From Sphingobacterium sp. FBM7-1 (GTDB lineage: Bacteria; Bacteroidota; Bacteroidia; Sphingobacteriales; Sphingobacteriaceae), in NCBI RefSeq assembly GCF_020687765.1, contig NZ_JAJEWJ010000001.1:930001-994000 (forward strand): DNA of 64,000 nucleotides, written 5' to 3'. Positions 28,573 through 36,867 of the stretch are shown here, piece after piece. The notes beneath the pieces are model-generated. The model worked only from the letters and a program-made list of their open reading frames with translations. It made no database searches and had not been told where the DNA came from. Both the position numbers and the translations under genes were made by a program. Position 1 is the first letter of the stretch; every line of letters begins with the position of its first letter.

Positions 28573-30045
28573 TTATTCATCGGATGCAAGCGCACGACGA
28601 TTATCAACTATCCTTTCAATCTGCAGTGGATTCTCGTCTTTCAGCTCTAGCGGCAAAAATTCATCGGGCCAATTCTGAAAGCTGACCGGGCGAAGGAAAC
28701 GTTTAACAGCATCCGGCCCTACAGAAGTAAAACGACTATCGGTCGTTGCGGGATAAGGGCCACCATGCTGCATGGCATATACCACCTCTACCCCTGTCGG
28801 CATCCCGCCGAAAAGTATACGACCACATTTTTCCTGCGCCTTATCCAGTAAAGCAGTATTTGTTCGGATATCTTCCGTCGTCGCCGCAAAAGTAATGGTC
28901 AACTGCCCTTCGAGCGATTCCACGATCTTACCCAGTTCGGCGGAACTATCACATTCTACCAATAATCCAGTAGGGCCAAAAACTTCCGCAGCAAGCGCTT
29001 TATTTTCCAAAAATGCCGTTCCTGTTGTCGAATAGAGTGCCGCAACGCCCGTATCTGTCGCAGATACGCGCCCTTCCCCCAGCAGTTCGACACCACCCTG
29101 CATCGATAACTTAGATTTGGCCGAATTATAATCCCGCATAATTCCCCAATGCAGCATCTTTGCGTCGTCTACCGTCTGTATCGCCGCTCGCAGTTCTTTT
29201 TTAAAACCCGCTAGCGATTCGTCTTTCAACACAAACAATAGTCCGGGATTCGTACAAAACTGCCCTACGCCCAAGGTCAGTGACTGCACATATGCTGCGG
29301 CAAGCGCTGTTTGATTAGCCTTCAGGTATTGTGGGAGCACAAACACGGGGTTCACACTGCCCATTTCGGCAAATACCGGAATAGGTTCTTCACGAAGCGC
29401 AGCAATATCGAATAAGGATCTACCTGCACCCAGCGAGCCTGTAAAGGCCACGGCCTTGATGACAGGATGTCTCACCAGCGATTGACCAATGGCATGACTC
29501 CCGCCTTGCAGATAGCTAAAAACCGATGCCGGTGCACCGAACTTTTCCAAACCACGACCAATCGCTTGTGCCATGAGTTGCGAAGTTTGGGGGTGACCCG
29601 GATGCTCTTTAAATACCACAGAACATCCCGCTCCTATCGCACTGGCGGTATCGCCGCCTGCCGTAGAAAACGCAAACGGAAAATTGCTCGCACCAAAAAC
29701 CGCAACGGGTCCTATCCCTTTGTTATATTTCCGAATATCCGCCTTGGCAGCTCCATCCCCTTTATCAATACGTGCTTCCGCGTAAATTCCCGTTTTCACA
29801 GCATCGGCATAAGATCGCCATTGATTCACCGTACGCGCCTTTTCTCCTCTTAACCGAGCCAAGGGTAAAGCCGATTCCGTGTGTGCAATTTCTAGCAGCC
29901 CATCATCCAGCGCTTCTATTTCATCAGCAATAGTATGCATCAACACCGACCGCTCTTTTAAAGAAATATGCTGCAGGTATCGGTACCCCGATAAGGAACC
30001 GTTAATAATGGCATCGATTTGTTCGTCGGATATTTCTATAAACAT
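28573..30045 (-). CDS. 2-oxoglutarate semialdehyde (2,5-dioxopentanoate) dehydrogenase
   Basis: About 490-residue ALDH-superfamily enzyme producing 2-oxoglutarate, the last step of hydroxyproline breakdown. The cofactor domain shows NFPFAFSTAGGDTASAIGAG. The catalytic Cys is in GVGQFCTNPGL and the general-base Glu in AEMGSVNPVF. The ATG at 30045 is preferred over a TTG two codons upstream. It lies between the deaminase (6 bp away) and the epimerase. The FGASNFPFAFSTAGGDT pattern is characteristic of the KGSADH branch seen in sugar-acid and hydroxyproline clusters. Confidence 0.91.
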   Translation of the reverse strand: MFIEISDEQIDAIINGSLSGYRYLQHISLKERSVLMHTIADEIEALDDGLLEIAHTESALPLARLRGEKARTVNQWRSYADAVKTGIYAEARIDKGDGAAKADIRKYNKGIGPVAVFGASNFPFAFSTAGGDTASAIGAGCSVVFKEHPGHPQTSQLMAQAIGRGLEKFGAPASVFSYLQGGSHAIGQSLVRHPVIKAVAFTGSLGAGRSLFDIAALREEPIPVFAEMGSVNPVFVLPQYLKANQTALAAAYVQSLTLGVGQFCTNPGLLFVLKDESLAGFKKELRAAIQTVDDAKMLHWGIMRDYNSAKSKLSMQGGVELLGEGRVSATDTGVAALYSTTGTAFLENKALAAEVFGPTGLLVECDSSAELGKIVESLEGQLTITFAATTEDIRTNTALLDKAQEKCGRILFGGMPTGVEVVYAMQHGGPYPATTDSRFTSVGPDAVKRFLRPVSFQNWPDEFLPLELKDENPLQIERIVDNRRALASDE

Positions 30046-30051
30046 ACACAA

Positions 30052-30951
30052 TCAAATTTGAGGTCTCAATGCAACTGCATCGTCAATTATTTTATGAATT
30101 CGTTTTTCTTCTTCTCCTTCCAACGGAAGCCTTGGCGCACGCGTATATGGGGTACTCAGCCCTTCCTTAGTCGCGGCCAATTTAATATACTGCACTAACT
30201 TTGGCTGTATATCGAGCTCCAACAAAGGCATAAACCATCGATAGATATCCACTGCTTTTTTGATATCTCCTTTCCGAAACGCATCAAAAATGGCAAATGT
30301 TTCGCGCGGAAAAGCGTCTACCAAACCGGCCACCGTACCATCCGCCCCGACTACCAAACTCTCCAAGAAAATGGTGTCCACACCACCCAAAATTTTCAAA
30401 CGATCACCAAAGCGATTCCGTAATCGTGTAATATTTGTCAAATCGCGAGTCGATTCCTTCACAGCTTGTATATTCGGTTCTTGAAGCAATTCTTCGAACA
30501 TATCTAAGGTAATGTAGATGCCGTAATCTACGGGATTATTGTAGATAAGAATAGGTAAACTCGTGCTCTGGGCAACCGTCCGGAAGTACGTTACAACTTC
30601 GACATCGTCTGCGCGATAACGCATCGGTGGAAGCACCATCAATCCTGTAGCCCCCAATTTCTCAGCCTTTTGCGCGAAAGCAACAGCATCCCGCGTTGTA
30701 TTTTCCGCCACGTTAAGCAACACCGGACACCGCCCGTTTACTACCCCCAACGTATAGGTCAATAGTTCAAATTTTTCGTCCGTGGTCAATACGCTGGCTT
30801 CCCCTAGCGTTCCAGCTAGAATTAAACCTTCGCTACCCGCCGCTAATTGGGCTTCAATATTTATAGCCAGCATTTCCAAATCCAAGTCACCGTTCTCGTG
30901 AAATGGTGTTAACATCGCAGGGAAAATCCCACTCCAATTTAAATTTGTCAT
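30052..30951 (-). CDS. 1-pyrroline-4-hydroxy-2-carboxylate deaminase-like DHDPS/NAL family protein
   Basis: About 299 residues, TIM-barrel class I aldolase superfamily. The Schiff-base lysine is in IQAVKESTRD and the family glycine-rich start is LAGTLGEASVLT. The ATG at 30951 is used instead of a TTG at 30972, which would run into the promoter box. In hydroxyproline operons this family deaminates and dehydrates 1-pyrroline-4-hydroxy-2-carboxylate to 2-oxoglutarate semialdehyde. As the first gene after the paired-site promoter, it leads the nine-gene operon. A true dihydrodipicolinate synthase is less likely given the neighbours. Confidence 0.87.
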   Translation of the reverse strand: MTNLNWSGIFPAMLTPFHENGDLDLEMLAINIEAQLAAGSEGLILAGTLGEASVLTTDEKFELLTYTLGVVNGRCPVLLNVAENTTRDAVAFAQKAEKLGATGLMVLPPMRYRADDVEVVTYFRTVAQSTSLPILIYNNPVDYGIYITLDMFEELLQEPNIQAVKESTRDLTNITRLRNRFGDRLKILGGVDTIFLESLVVGADGTVAGLVDAFPRETFAIFDAFRKGDIKKAVDIYRWFMPLLELDIQPKLVQYIKLAATKEGLSTPYTRAPRLPLEGEEEKRIHKIIDDAVALRPQI

Positions 30952-30969
30952 AACTATTATTTGTTTACT

Positions 30970-31033
30970 CAAAACTATGACCTATCTAAATGGAATGCTA
31001 CTCTAGTTTTAATCAAAACTTATCCGATTTTAA
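30970..31033 (-). promoter_or_regulatory. Paired half-sites and promoter of the hydroxyproline operon
   Basis: Minus strand: TTAAAATCGGATAAG starts at 31033 and TTAAAACTAGAGTAGC at 31012, 21 bp apart. TAGTTTTG, an exact TAnnTTTG box, starts at 30977, 35 bp further on, and the ATG follows 18 bp after the box. There is no TTG -33 element, which fits an activator-dependent promoter. Confidence 0.7.
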
Positions 31034-31041
31034 CACCATCC

Positions 31042-31908
31042 TCAATGCACATTACTTTTATAACGTCCGTGATATTCTTTCGGCGAAAAACCGGTAACTG
31101 TCCGAAATACGCGATTGAAATTGGTAATGCTATTAAAACCCGAATTATACGCCACCAATCCGATACTTTCATACCGCTCCGAAGTAATCAGTCGGCAAGC
31201 TTCTTGAATACGAAGTTCATTGATATAACTTACAAAAGTCAGCCCCGTATGTTTTTTAAAATATCGGCAGAAAGCCTGTGGTGTGAGGCTAGCATGGCTA
31301 GCCGCCTCTTCTAAGGTTATGTTTCGTTTAAAATTACTTTTTACGTAACGACATATCTCGTGGATACGCAACATACCATCGTCCTTATCCTGCAAACCCG
31401 ATGCAGAAAGCGGCTTAAGCTCATCAGATACCGCACTCAGTTCCTTGAGCAAGAATAAAAAACTGATTAAACGTTCTAACATACTGGACTTCTTCATTAA
31501 CATAATCCGTCGTTTCACCCGCCCTTTATAGCCTTCCGGCACCTTAAAGCCATTTGAATTCCGTTGCACAAATTCGATTAATCCCTCCAACTCGGGCATA
31601 TGAGACAAATGCGAGAGCATTCCTTTTATATGGAAGAAAACAGACACACACTCGACCCCGTGTGGCGCCAGCATGTCCGTATCGCTTTTAAATACATGCG
31701 GTTGGTTGGAGCCCAATAAAAATATATCGTTTTCTTGAAAGGGATGAAAACTATCCGCGACAAATAGTGTTCCTGTCCCTCGTACAATCCACATAAATTG
31801 ATACTCTTCATGCTTATGAAAATAGGGGTAAAACTCCTGAAGCTTATCTTCTTGAACATGCAAAGATTTATCCTTGGGGAATGGCACATTAAACTGAATC
31901 ATTCTCAT
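31042..31908 (-). CDS. AraC-family transcriptional regulator
   Basis: 288 residues. An N-terminal cupin-like sensing domain (FYPYFHKHEEYQFMWIVRG...LLGSNQPHVF) is followed by a double helix-turn-helix AraC domain at about 185-285 (ITLEEAASHASLTPQAFCRYF, then ...SIGLVAYNSGFNSITNFNRVF, and GFSPKEYHGRY). It is encoded immediately upstream of the hydroxyproline operon and divergent from the DUF5695 gene. Paired half-sites 21 bp apart at four locus promoters match the spacing AraC-type activators use, making this the leading candidate regulator. Its effector is unknown; hydroxyproline or a pathway imine is plausible. Confidence 0.9.
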   Translation of the reverse strand: MRMIQFNVPFPKDKSLHVQEDKLQEFYPYFHKHEEYQFMWIVRGTGTLFVADSFHPFQENDIFLLGSNQPHVFKSDTDMLAPHGVECVSVFFHIKGMLSHLSHMPELEGLIEFVQRNSNGFKVPEGYKGRVKRRIMLMKKSSMLERLISFLFLLKELSAVSDELKPLSASGLQDKDDGMLRIHEICRYVKSNFKRNITLEEAASHASLTPQAFCRYFKKHTGLTFVSYINELRIQEACRLITSERYESIGLVAYNSGFNSITNFNRVFRTVTGFSPKEYHGRYKSNVH

Positions 31909-32015
31909 GACAACATAGGTTTATCGTTCACTATTTAAACTATAACACCGGCGTATAGTTACGAATGAAAGTTACGATATTAACCTAATATTAACAATAT
32001 CGCCTCGCATATTGG

Positions 32016-32079
32016 TGAAAATAAGGTCGGTTTTGGTTAAAATTGAATAACATTATAATTTAAAACTGCATTACCTTTA
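32016..32079 (+). promoter_or_regulatory. Paired half-sites and promoter of the DUF5695 gene
   Basis: TGAAAATAAGG at 32016 and TTAAAATTGAATAAC at 32037 are 21 bp apart, and TACCTTTA begins at 32072, 35 bp after the second. The ATG is at 32105. A further TTAAAACTGCATTAC at 32060 resembles the half-site but is out of register. Confidence 0.55.
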
Positions 32080-32104
32080 AATTATCCACCTATCATTATT
32101 AGAT

Positions 32105-34855
32105 ATGCGCAAATCAAAAAAAAATCTAACAAAACAACTACGTATGTATCTTTTTAGATGGTCTGTATTATCCGTGCTCTTGCAAGCTTCTAGCGGATTA
32201 CTTCATGCCCAACATGCGATTTGGGATAAAATCCAGCAACAACCGATGACACTGGGTATAGATCAAGGCAGTAGTACGTTCACGGTATCTCCATTCAAGT
32301 TGGATATATTACAAACGTCACAAACCCTATCCTCCCTAAAATTAAACGACGACCCACATTTCGATTACACGCCGGATGAACTCTTGAGCAAACGCGATCG
32401 CGACGGCTTCTTCCACCTCGGCGACATCAATTTGTCGATCCGGCAGGTAGGCACATCCGAATGGGCGCATTTTTCTTCTGCCGAACAACGTCGGCCGGTG
32501 AATTCACTCCCCACAAACCAAAATACATTGGCCGCCGCAGACATAACCGCCACGTTGGGCAACATACCATTAACCGTACATCGTTTCTGGGAGAACGTCC
32601 ATGGCGATCTTAGTTTACGTTTCGTCATCAAAAACAACACCGATCAAGCTGTGGAAATCGGAAGTCTGGGCATTCCCATGATATTCAATAATAATCTGGA
32701 TGGGAAAAGCTTAGATAGCGCCCACGCTGATAATGTTTTTTTTGACCCTTATATCGGTATGGAGGCCGGTTATTTACAGGTAAACAGATTGCATGGAAAT
32801 GGCCCGAGCTTATTGGTCTTGCCGCAAGAAAACGCAGCGTTTGAGGCCTACAATCCCCTAAACAGCGACCCTACTCCACGTAGCATCACCTTTGAAGGCT
32901 TTCATGAGTGGATGATCCATAGCAAAGCACACGCGGAAACGGAATGGAAAGACGCCGAACAATGGAACGAGCCCACATCTACGGTATTAGAAGCAGGAGC
33001 ATCCAAAAGCTTTTCGCTGCGTTTTGTTTTAGCTCCCAGTATTAAACAAATCGAAGAGGAACTCATTCGTCAGCAGCGCCCGGTGGCTATAGGAGCACCC
33101 GGTTACGTGCTTCCTCAAAATAGCCCGGCAAAGCTCTTTTTAAAATACCCGAAAAAGGTTGAGAAAATAGAAGTTCATCCTAGGGAGGCGTTGTCATTCC
33201 AACAGCTCACTCCTACGCCAAACCAATGGGCGAGCTATATGGTCACCGGTCACACCTGGGGCAGAGCACGTGTCACCGTAACCTATGCCGATGGATTAAC
33301 ACAGACCATACAATACAAAGTGATCAAGCCGGAGCAAGAAGTGGTACGCGACCTTGGGCATTTCCTAACCACCAAACAATGGTACGAAAACCCCAATGAC
33401 CCTTTCAAACGTTCGCCGTCCATTATCACCTACGACTACGAAACACAATCGCCGGTCACGCAGGAACAGCGCGCATGGTACGCGGGACTGAGCGACGAAG
33501 CCGGTGCGGCCAGTTGGCTCGCCGCAATGATGAAACAAATACTACTGCCTAATGCCGAAGAAATCCATAAACTAAAACGATTTGCAAACGAAACCCTTTA
33601 CGGGCGTATACAACACGCCGAAGGAAAAGATAAATATGGCGTGGTAAAAAGTTTGTTTTATTATGAGCCGGATTCCATGCCAGCAGGCACATACAGCGAT
33701 ACGATCAATTGGAACGCTTGGTCCGCATGGCCTAAAAAAGAAGCAGACAACCTCGGACGATCCTACAACTACCCGCACGTTGCTGCAGCACATTGGGTGT
33801 TGTACCGTTTGGCACGAAATTACAACGGGCTCGTGTCGGATGAGTCTTGGCAAACCTACTTGGACCGCGCTTACCAAACCGCGCTTGCTATGGTAGAAAA
33901 AGCCCCCCATTATGCCCAATTCGGACAAATGGAAGGCAGCATATTCTTGATTATCTTAACCGAACTCCAAAAAGAAGGCTTGCACACCTCGGCTGCCAAA
34001 CTCGAAGCCGTCATGAAAAACCGAGCGTTGCACTGGAAAAGCCTAAACTATCCATTTGGCAGTGAAATGCCCTGGGACTCCACCGGTCAAGAAGAAGTGT
34101 ACTTATGGTCGCAATACTTTGGGTTTGATGCAAAAGCCCAAACCACCCTTCGCGCCATTTTGGCCTATATGCCTACCGTTCCGCATTGGGGGTATAATGG
34201 CAGCGCCAGACGCTATTGGGACTTTGTTTATGGGGGTAAATTATCCCGAATCGAACGACAGCTCCACCATTATGGCTCAGCCTTAAATGCTATTCCCGTT
34301 TTGACTGCATATCGAAGCGATCCAGATGATTTTTATTTACTGCGTATTGGACACGCCGGAACAATGGGCGCTTTAGCCAATGTTACAGAAGATGGATTCG
34401 GTCCGGCAGCGTTTCACTCCTACCCTTCGACATTAGCAAATGACGGTATAACAGGCGATTACGGCTGTGGCTTCTACGGTTATGCCGTGAATTCGGGCAC
34501 CTATATCCACCGTCATCCCGAATTTGGCTGGCTCGCCTTTAGTGGAAATCTCACGGAAAACGATAATAGGATTCGGGTAGAACTGACCACTGCATCCAAA
34601 GCTCGTGTATTTTTAGCGGAAGAGAAACTTTGGATAACCACAGATGCCGGCCAAATTTCGTCTTTGTTATATAACCCCAGTACGAAAGTAGTTGAACTTA
34701 CCTTGCGCAACCAAGATGTTGATATTAACCCCTACGTACTACTGAATATTGAGGGGGAAAACCACTACATCGCGGAGGCTATCCAACAAGATGAACAAGG
34801 TCGATACCCGATTCCGAACACGACCGGTAAGATAAAGTTAGTACCAAAAAAATAA
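32105..34855 (+). CDS. Large secreted protein, DUF5695-like (probable glycoside hydrolase)
   Basis: 916 residues with a signal peptide (hydrophobic WSVLSVLLQASSGLLHAQ, cut near residue 36). The N-terminal half (about 40-400) looks beta-rich; the second half (about 430-800) has the helical, Trp/Tyr-rich look of an (alpha/alpha)6 barrel, e.g. WNAWSAWPKKEADN and RSYNYPHVAAAHWVLYRLA. I recognise it as DUF5695-like from overall pattern, without a diagnostic catalytic motif, so family assignment is moderate. It has the shared locus promoter and is divergent from the AraC gene. A role in cutting a glycan of the locus substrate is inference. Confidence 0.65.
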   Translation: MRKSKKNLTKQLRMYLFRWSVLSVLLQASSGLLHAQHAIWDKIQQQPMTLGIDQGSSTFTVSPFKLDILQTSQTLSSLKLNDDPHFDYTPDELLSKRDRDGFFHLGDINLSIRQVGTSEWAHFSSAEQRRPVNSLPTNQNTLAAADITATLGNIPLTVHRFWENVHGDLSLRFVIKNNTDQAVEIGSLGIPMIFNNNLDGKSLDSAHADNVFFDPYIGMEAGYLQVNRLHGNGPSLLVLPQENAAFEAYNPLNSDPTPRSITFEGFHEWMIHSKAHAETEWKDAEQWNEPTSTVLEAGASKSFSLRFVLAPSIKQIEEELIRQQRPVAIGAPGYVLPQNSPAKLFLKYPKKVEKIEVHPREALSFQQLTPTPNQWASYMVTGHTWGRARVTVTYADGLTQTIQYKVIKPEQEVVRDLGHFLTTKQWYENPNDPFKRSPSIITYDYETQSPVTQEQRAWYAGLSDEAGAASWLAAMMKQILLPNAEEIHKLKRFANETLYGRIQHAEGKDKYGVVKSLFYYEPDSMPAGTYSDTINWNAWSAWPKKEADNLGRSYNYPHVAAAHWVLYRLARNYNGLVSDESWQTYLDRAYQTALAMVEKAPHYAQFGQMEGSIFLIILTELQKEGLHTSAAKLEAVMKNRALHWKSLNYPFGSEMPWDSTGQEEVYLWSQYFGFDAKAQTTLRAILAYMPTVPHWGYNGSARRYWDFVYGGKLSRIERQLHHYGSALNAIPVLTAYRSDPDDFYLLRIGHAGTMGALANVTEDGFGPAAFHSYPSTLANDGITGDYGCGFYGYAVNSGTYIHRHPEFGWLAFSGNLTENDNRIRVELTTASKARVFLAEEKLWITTDAGQISSLLYNPSTKVVELTLRNQDVDINPYVLLNIEGENHYIAEAIQQDEQGRYPIPNTTGKIKLVPKK

Positions 34856-34866
34856 GGACGTACGTC

Positions 34867-34981
34867 GTTTTCTTCGACTGTTCTTCGACACTTGTTCGAC
34901 AGCTGTTCGACAGTTCTTCGACTCCGCTTCGGGTTTCTTCGGCTGCTAGTCGAAGAACACCCGAAGTGCTGCCGAAGAAAA
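34867..34981. repeat. 11-nt periodic TTCG array with inverted second half
   Basis: TTCG occurs at 34873, 34884, 34895, 34906, 34917, 34928 and 34938 (steps 11, 11, 11, 11, 11, 10), mostly as YTTCGAC. The pattern then flips to its complement, CGAA at 34951, 34962 and 34973 (steps of 11). The junction can fold into a hairpin: CTTCGGGTTTCTTCG (34927-34941) pairs with CGAAGAACACCCGAAG (34951-34966) with one bulge. It follows the DUF5695 gene directly and may also end its transcript. No reading frame of note. Confidence 0.8.
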
Positions 34982-35282
34982 GCTCTGCCTGTTTCGAACT
35001 TATCCGCTATTTTTCCCCTACAATTCCCAAATACCAGCCGTTCGCTGGTCTAAAAACCCTCCATTTCAGCTGAATTTTCAGGGTCCGTTAGCATCCTTAC
35101 CATCGTGCTGTGCTGGGACGCTGCGTGTCTTTTTTGGTCGGTGATGATACTGCCGTCTATCAAGTTGTCTCAATTTGTTCCATTATTCTTTTCGCATGCT
35201 GCGGAGCTATAGTTTAGCTTCCGATATCAGAAAAACGTCGTACCTGTCCGCAATGGTTTAACAAATTAAATAATCAGAAAAA

Positions 35283-35429
35283 ATGGCAAAATTTTTAAAA
35301 GGCATCTACGGAGCCTATACCGAAAAAGTTGGTAATGTAATCGGCAGTAGCTGGCCTAACGTGGACGACGTGAAAAGTTTACCGAAGCAGCGTTCGACGA
35401 AAAATAACATTTTTTTTGTTGCTTTTTAA
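35283..35429 (+). pseudogene. Truncated DUF6266-like gene (N-terminus only)
   Basis: ATG at 35283 opens a 48-codon frame reading MAKFLKGIYGAYTEKVGNVI then GSSWPNVDDVKSLPKQ and ending after a T-rich junction at TAA 35427-35429. The MAK-x-x-x-G-x-x-G...GxVGxxxGSSW pattern is the start of DUF6266 proteins, common in Sphingobacteriaceae and normally about 200 residues. The remaining three quarters is missing, so this looks like a deletion stub. The 34,982-35,282 stretch before it shows no gene. Confidence 0.6.
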
Positions 35430-35526
35430 TCGATCAATCAAAAAATAATATTGGAATTGCCACGGATAAGACAATTGTCTATGGTAAGTCCAATTTTTTA
35501 AAAGAATTTACATAACTTCTGGTCTG

Positions 35527-35868
35527 TCATTTCCTTTCGACATAACGGTCAATTGTAAAATAAAGCAGAATCGGATATAATATTCCCGCAATAATAATAG
35601 GCTCCCAGAAGCTCATAGGATTTGACTTTAACATATAACCCATATATCCCCCAGCCAAGAATGCGTAGCAAACGGTGTAGAAGACCGTAAAAACGAGACT
35701 CTTTACAAGCAGAGATAAAGGTTTTCGCTTCTCACTAAAATAATCTTTAATTAATTGAAAAGGAAGCAATATCAATAGCAGAAAGATGATGGGCAGAAAA
35801 GGATCGAACAGATAAAAATGGAAATGTAATAAATTATTTTCGTCATCAATGCCATCACTTATTTGTAA
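35527..35868 (-). pseudogene. N-terminally truncated small membrane protein (paralogue 1)
   Basis: The frame is open from 35868 to a stop at 35527 and has no ATG; a TTG at 35775 is the first plausible initiator and would start inside a membrane segment. The sequence PIIFLLLILLPFQLIKDYFSE and the C-terminal DRYVERK match the two upstream neighbours, but the first membrane helix is missing. It is in the same reading frame as the preceding gene, separated from it by a single TGA (35871-35869). It may be a decayed tandem copy or a readthrough extension. Confidence 0.55.
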
Positions 35869-36330
35869 TCATAATTTTTCATTCGCTATTTTTTCGACGT
35901 AACGATCTATCAATAAATACAAGAGTGCCGAAATGGGAACGCCTATACCTATCGCGGATCCTAAATATAACGCGTAATAATCGTATATCGGCCCCCTAAC
36001 AAATAACATCACCTCCAAAAGGACAATCCCTGTAAAGACGAGCATTTTTTTCCACAATGTCAACGCTTGTCTATTCTTCCAGTAATAGCCATCCTTTATG
36101 ATTTGAAACGGAAGCAACATAAATAATAAAGGGAATATGAAACTTATCATAAAATCTCTCCCATACACCTCATATAGGTATTCAGATAAAGAAGTAATAT
36201 GAAAATCATAATATTTATAAACGCCGTAAAAAATTGCATCGTAAGTGCTTGGCCACCATCTAACTAAAAATAGAAATGGCAAAAGTAAACCAACTAGAAT
36301 ATTTCCAATAATCTTCCTTATCATAATCAT
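35869..36330 (-). CDS. Small membrane protein, unrecognised family (paralogue 2)
   Basis: 153 residues with about four hydrophobic segments. Shared hallmarks with its neighbours are FMLLPFQIIKDGYYWKNRQAL, a following long hydrophobic region, and the C-terminal LLYLLIDRYVE. I do not recognise the family. Three related copies in a row, read leftward and separated by only about 0-110 bp, indicate local duplication. Base composition is more AT-rich than the flanking genes. Confidence 0.7.
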   Translation of the reverse strand: MIMIRKIIGNILVGLLLPFLFLVRWWPSTYDAIFYGVYKYYDFHITSLSEYLYEVYGRDFMISFIFPLLFMLLPFQIIKDGYYWKNRQALTLWKKMLVFTGIVLLEVMLFVRGPIYDYYALYLGSAIGIGVPISALLYLLIDRYVEKIANEKL

Positions 36331-36438
36331 TGCAATCAGAATTCAATTTACTAAGCGGTAGCTTTCCATCTAATAAGTTTATTTTGTTGTCAATCAATTC
36401 AACTGATCTAAAACATGCATAACTTCCGGTTTATTACT

Positions 36439-36867
36439 TTATTCAACGTGACGATCGACCATAAAATAAAGTAGGATATTAGCGCACCCTCCTAAACCTA
36501 ATGCAAAAACAGGATAAGCGAAATTATGCCACCAAGGAATCATCCATATATTTAAAAACATCCCACATAATAACAAATAAAACATAATTAGTGCACTAAT
36601 AGTCATCCATTTCCCTACAAACGAAAAAGGCTTATGATTATCGTTCATATTATCCTTGATTGATTGAAAGGGCAATAGGATGAATAAGGTAAATAGCGCC
36701 GATGGCAACATATAACCATAAACATAAAAAAAACGCCCTATGTTTTCGTATAGCGTGTAAGTATTGGGGTATCCTCTAGAAATTTCACCTCTATAATATT
36801 GGATAAAGAATAGGACTGGCAGAATTACAAATGCCAAGAAGCAATTAACAACAATTTTTCTTTTCAT
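36439..36867 (-). CDS. Small membrane protein, unrecognised family (paralogue 3)
   Basis: 142 residues with about four hydrophobic segments: an N-terminal helix (VVNCFLAFVILPVLFFIQYY), then TLFILLPFQSIKDNMNDNHKP and two more, ending NILLYFMVDRHVE. The LPFQ-x-IKD and DR-x-VE motifs mark it as homologous to the next two frames. Function unknown; no known domain is visible. It is the first and most intact of the trio, preceded by more than 400 bp without genes. Confidence 0.7.
   Translation of the reverse strand: MKRKIVVNCFLAFVILPVLFFIQYYRGEISRGYPNTYTLYENIGRFFYVYGYMLPSALFTLFILLPFQSIKDNMNDNHKPFSFVGKWMTISALIMFYLLLCGMFLNIWMIPWWHNFAYPVFALGLGGCANILLYFMVDRHVE

Noticed and set aside
32060..32074. TTAAAACTGCATTAC as the second half-site of the DUF5695 promoter
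   Set aside because: It resembles the half-site but lies 23 bp from the previous one and has no -7 box at 35 bp; the pair at 32016/32037 fits the common geometry.
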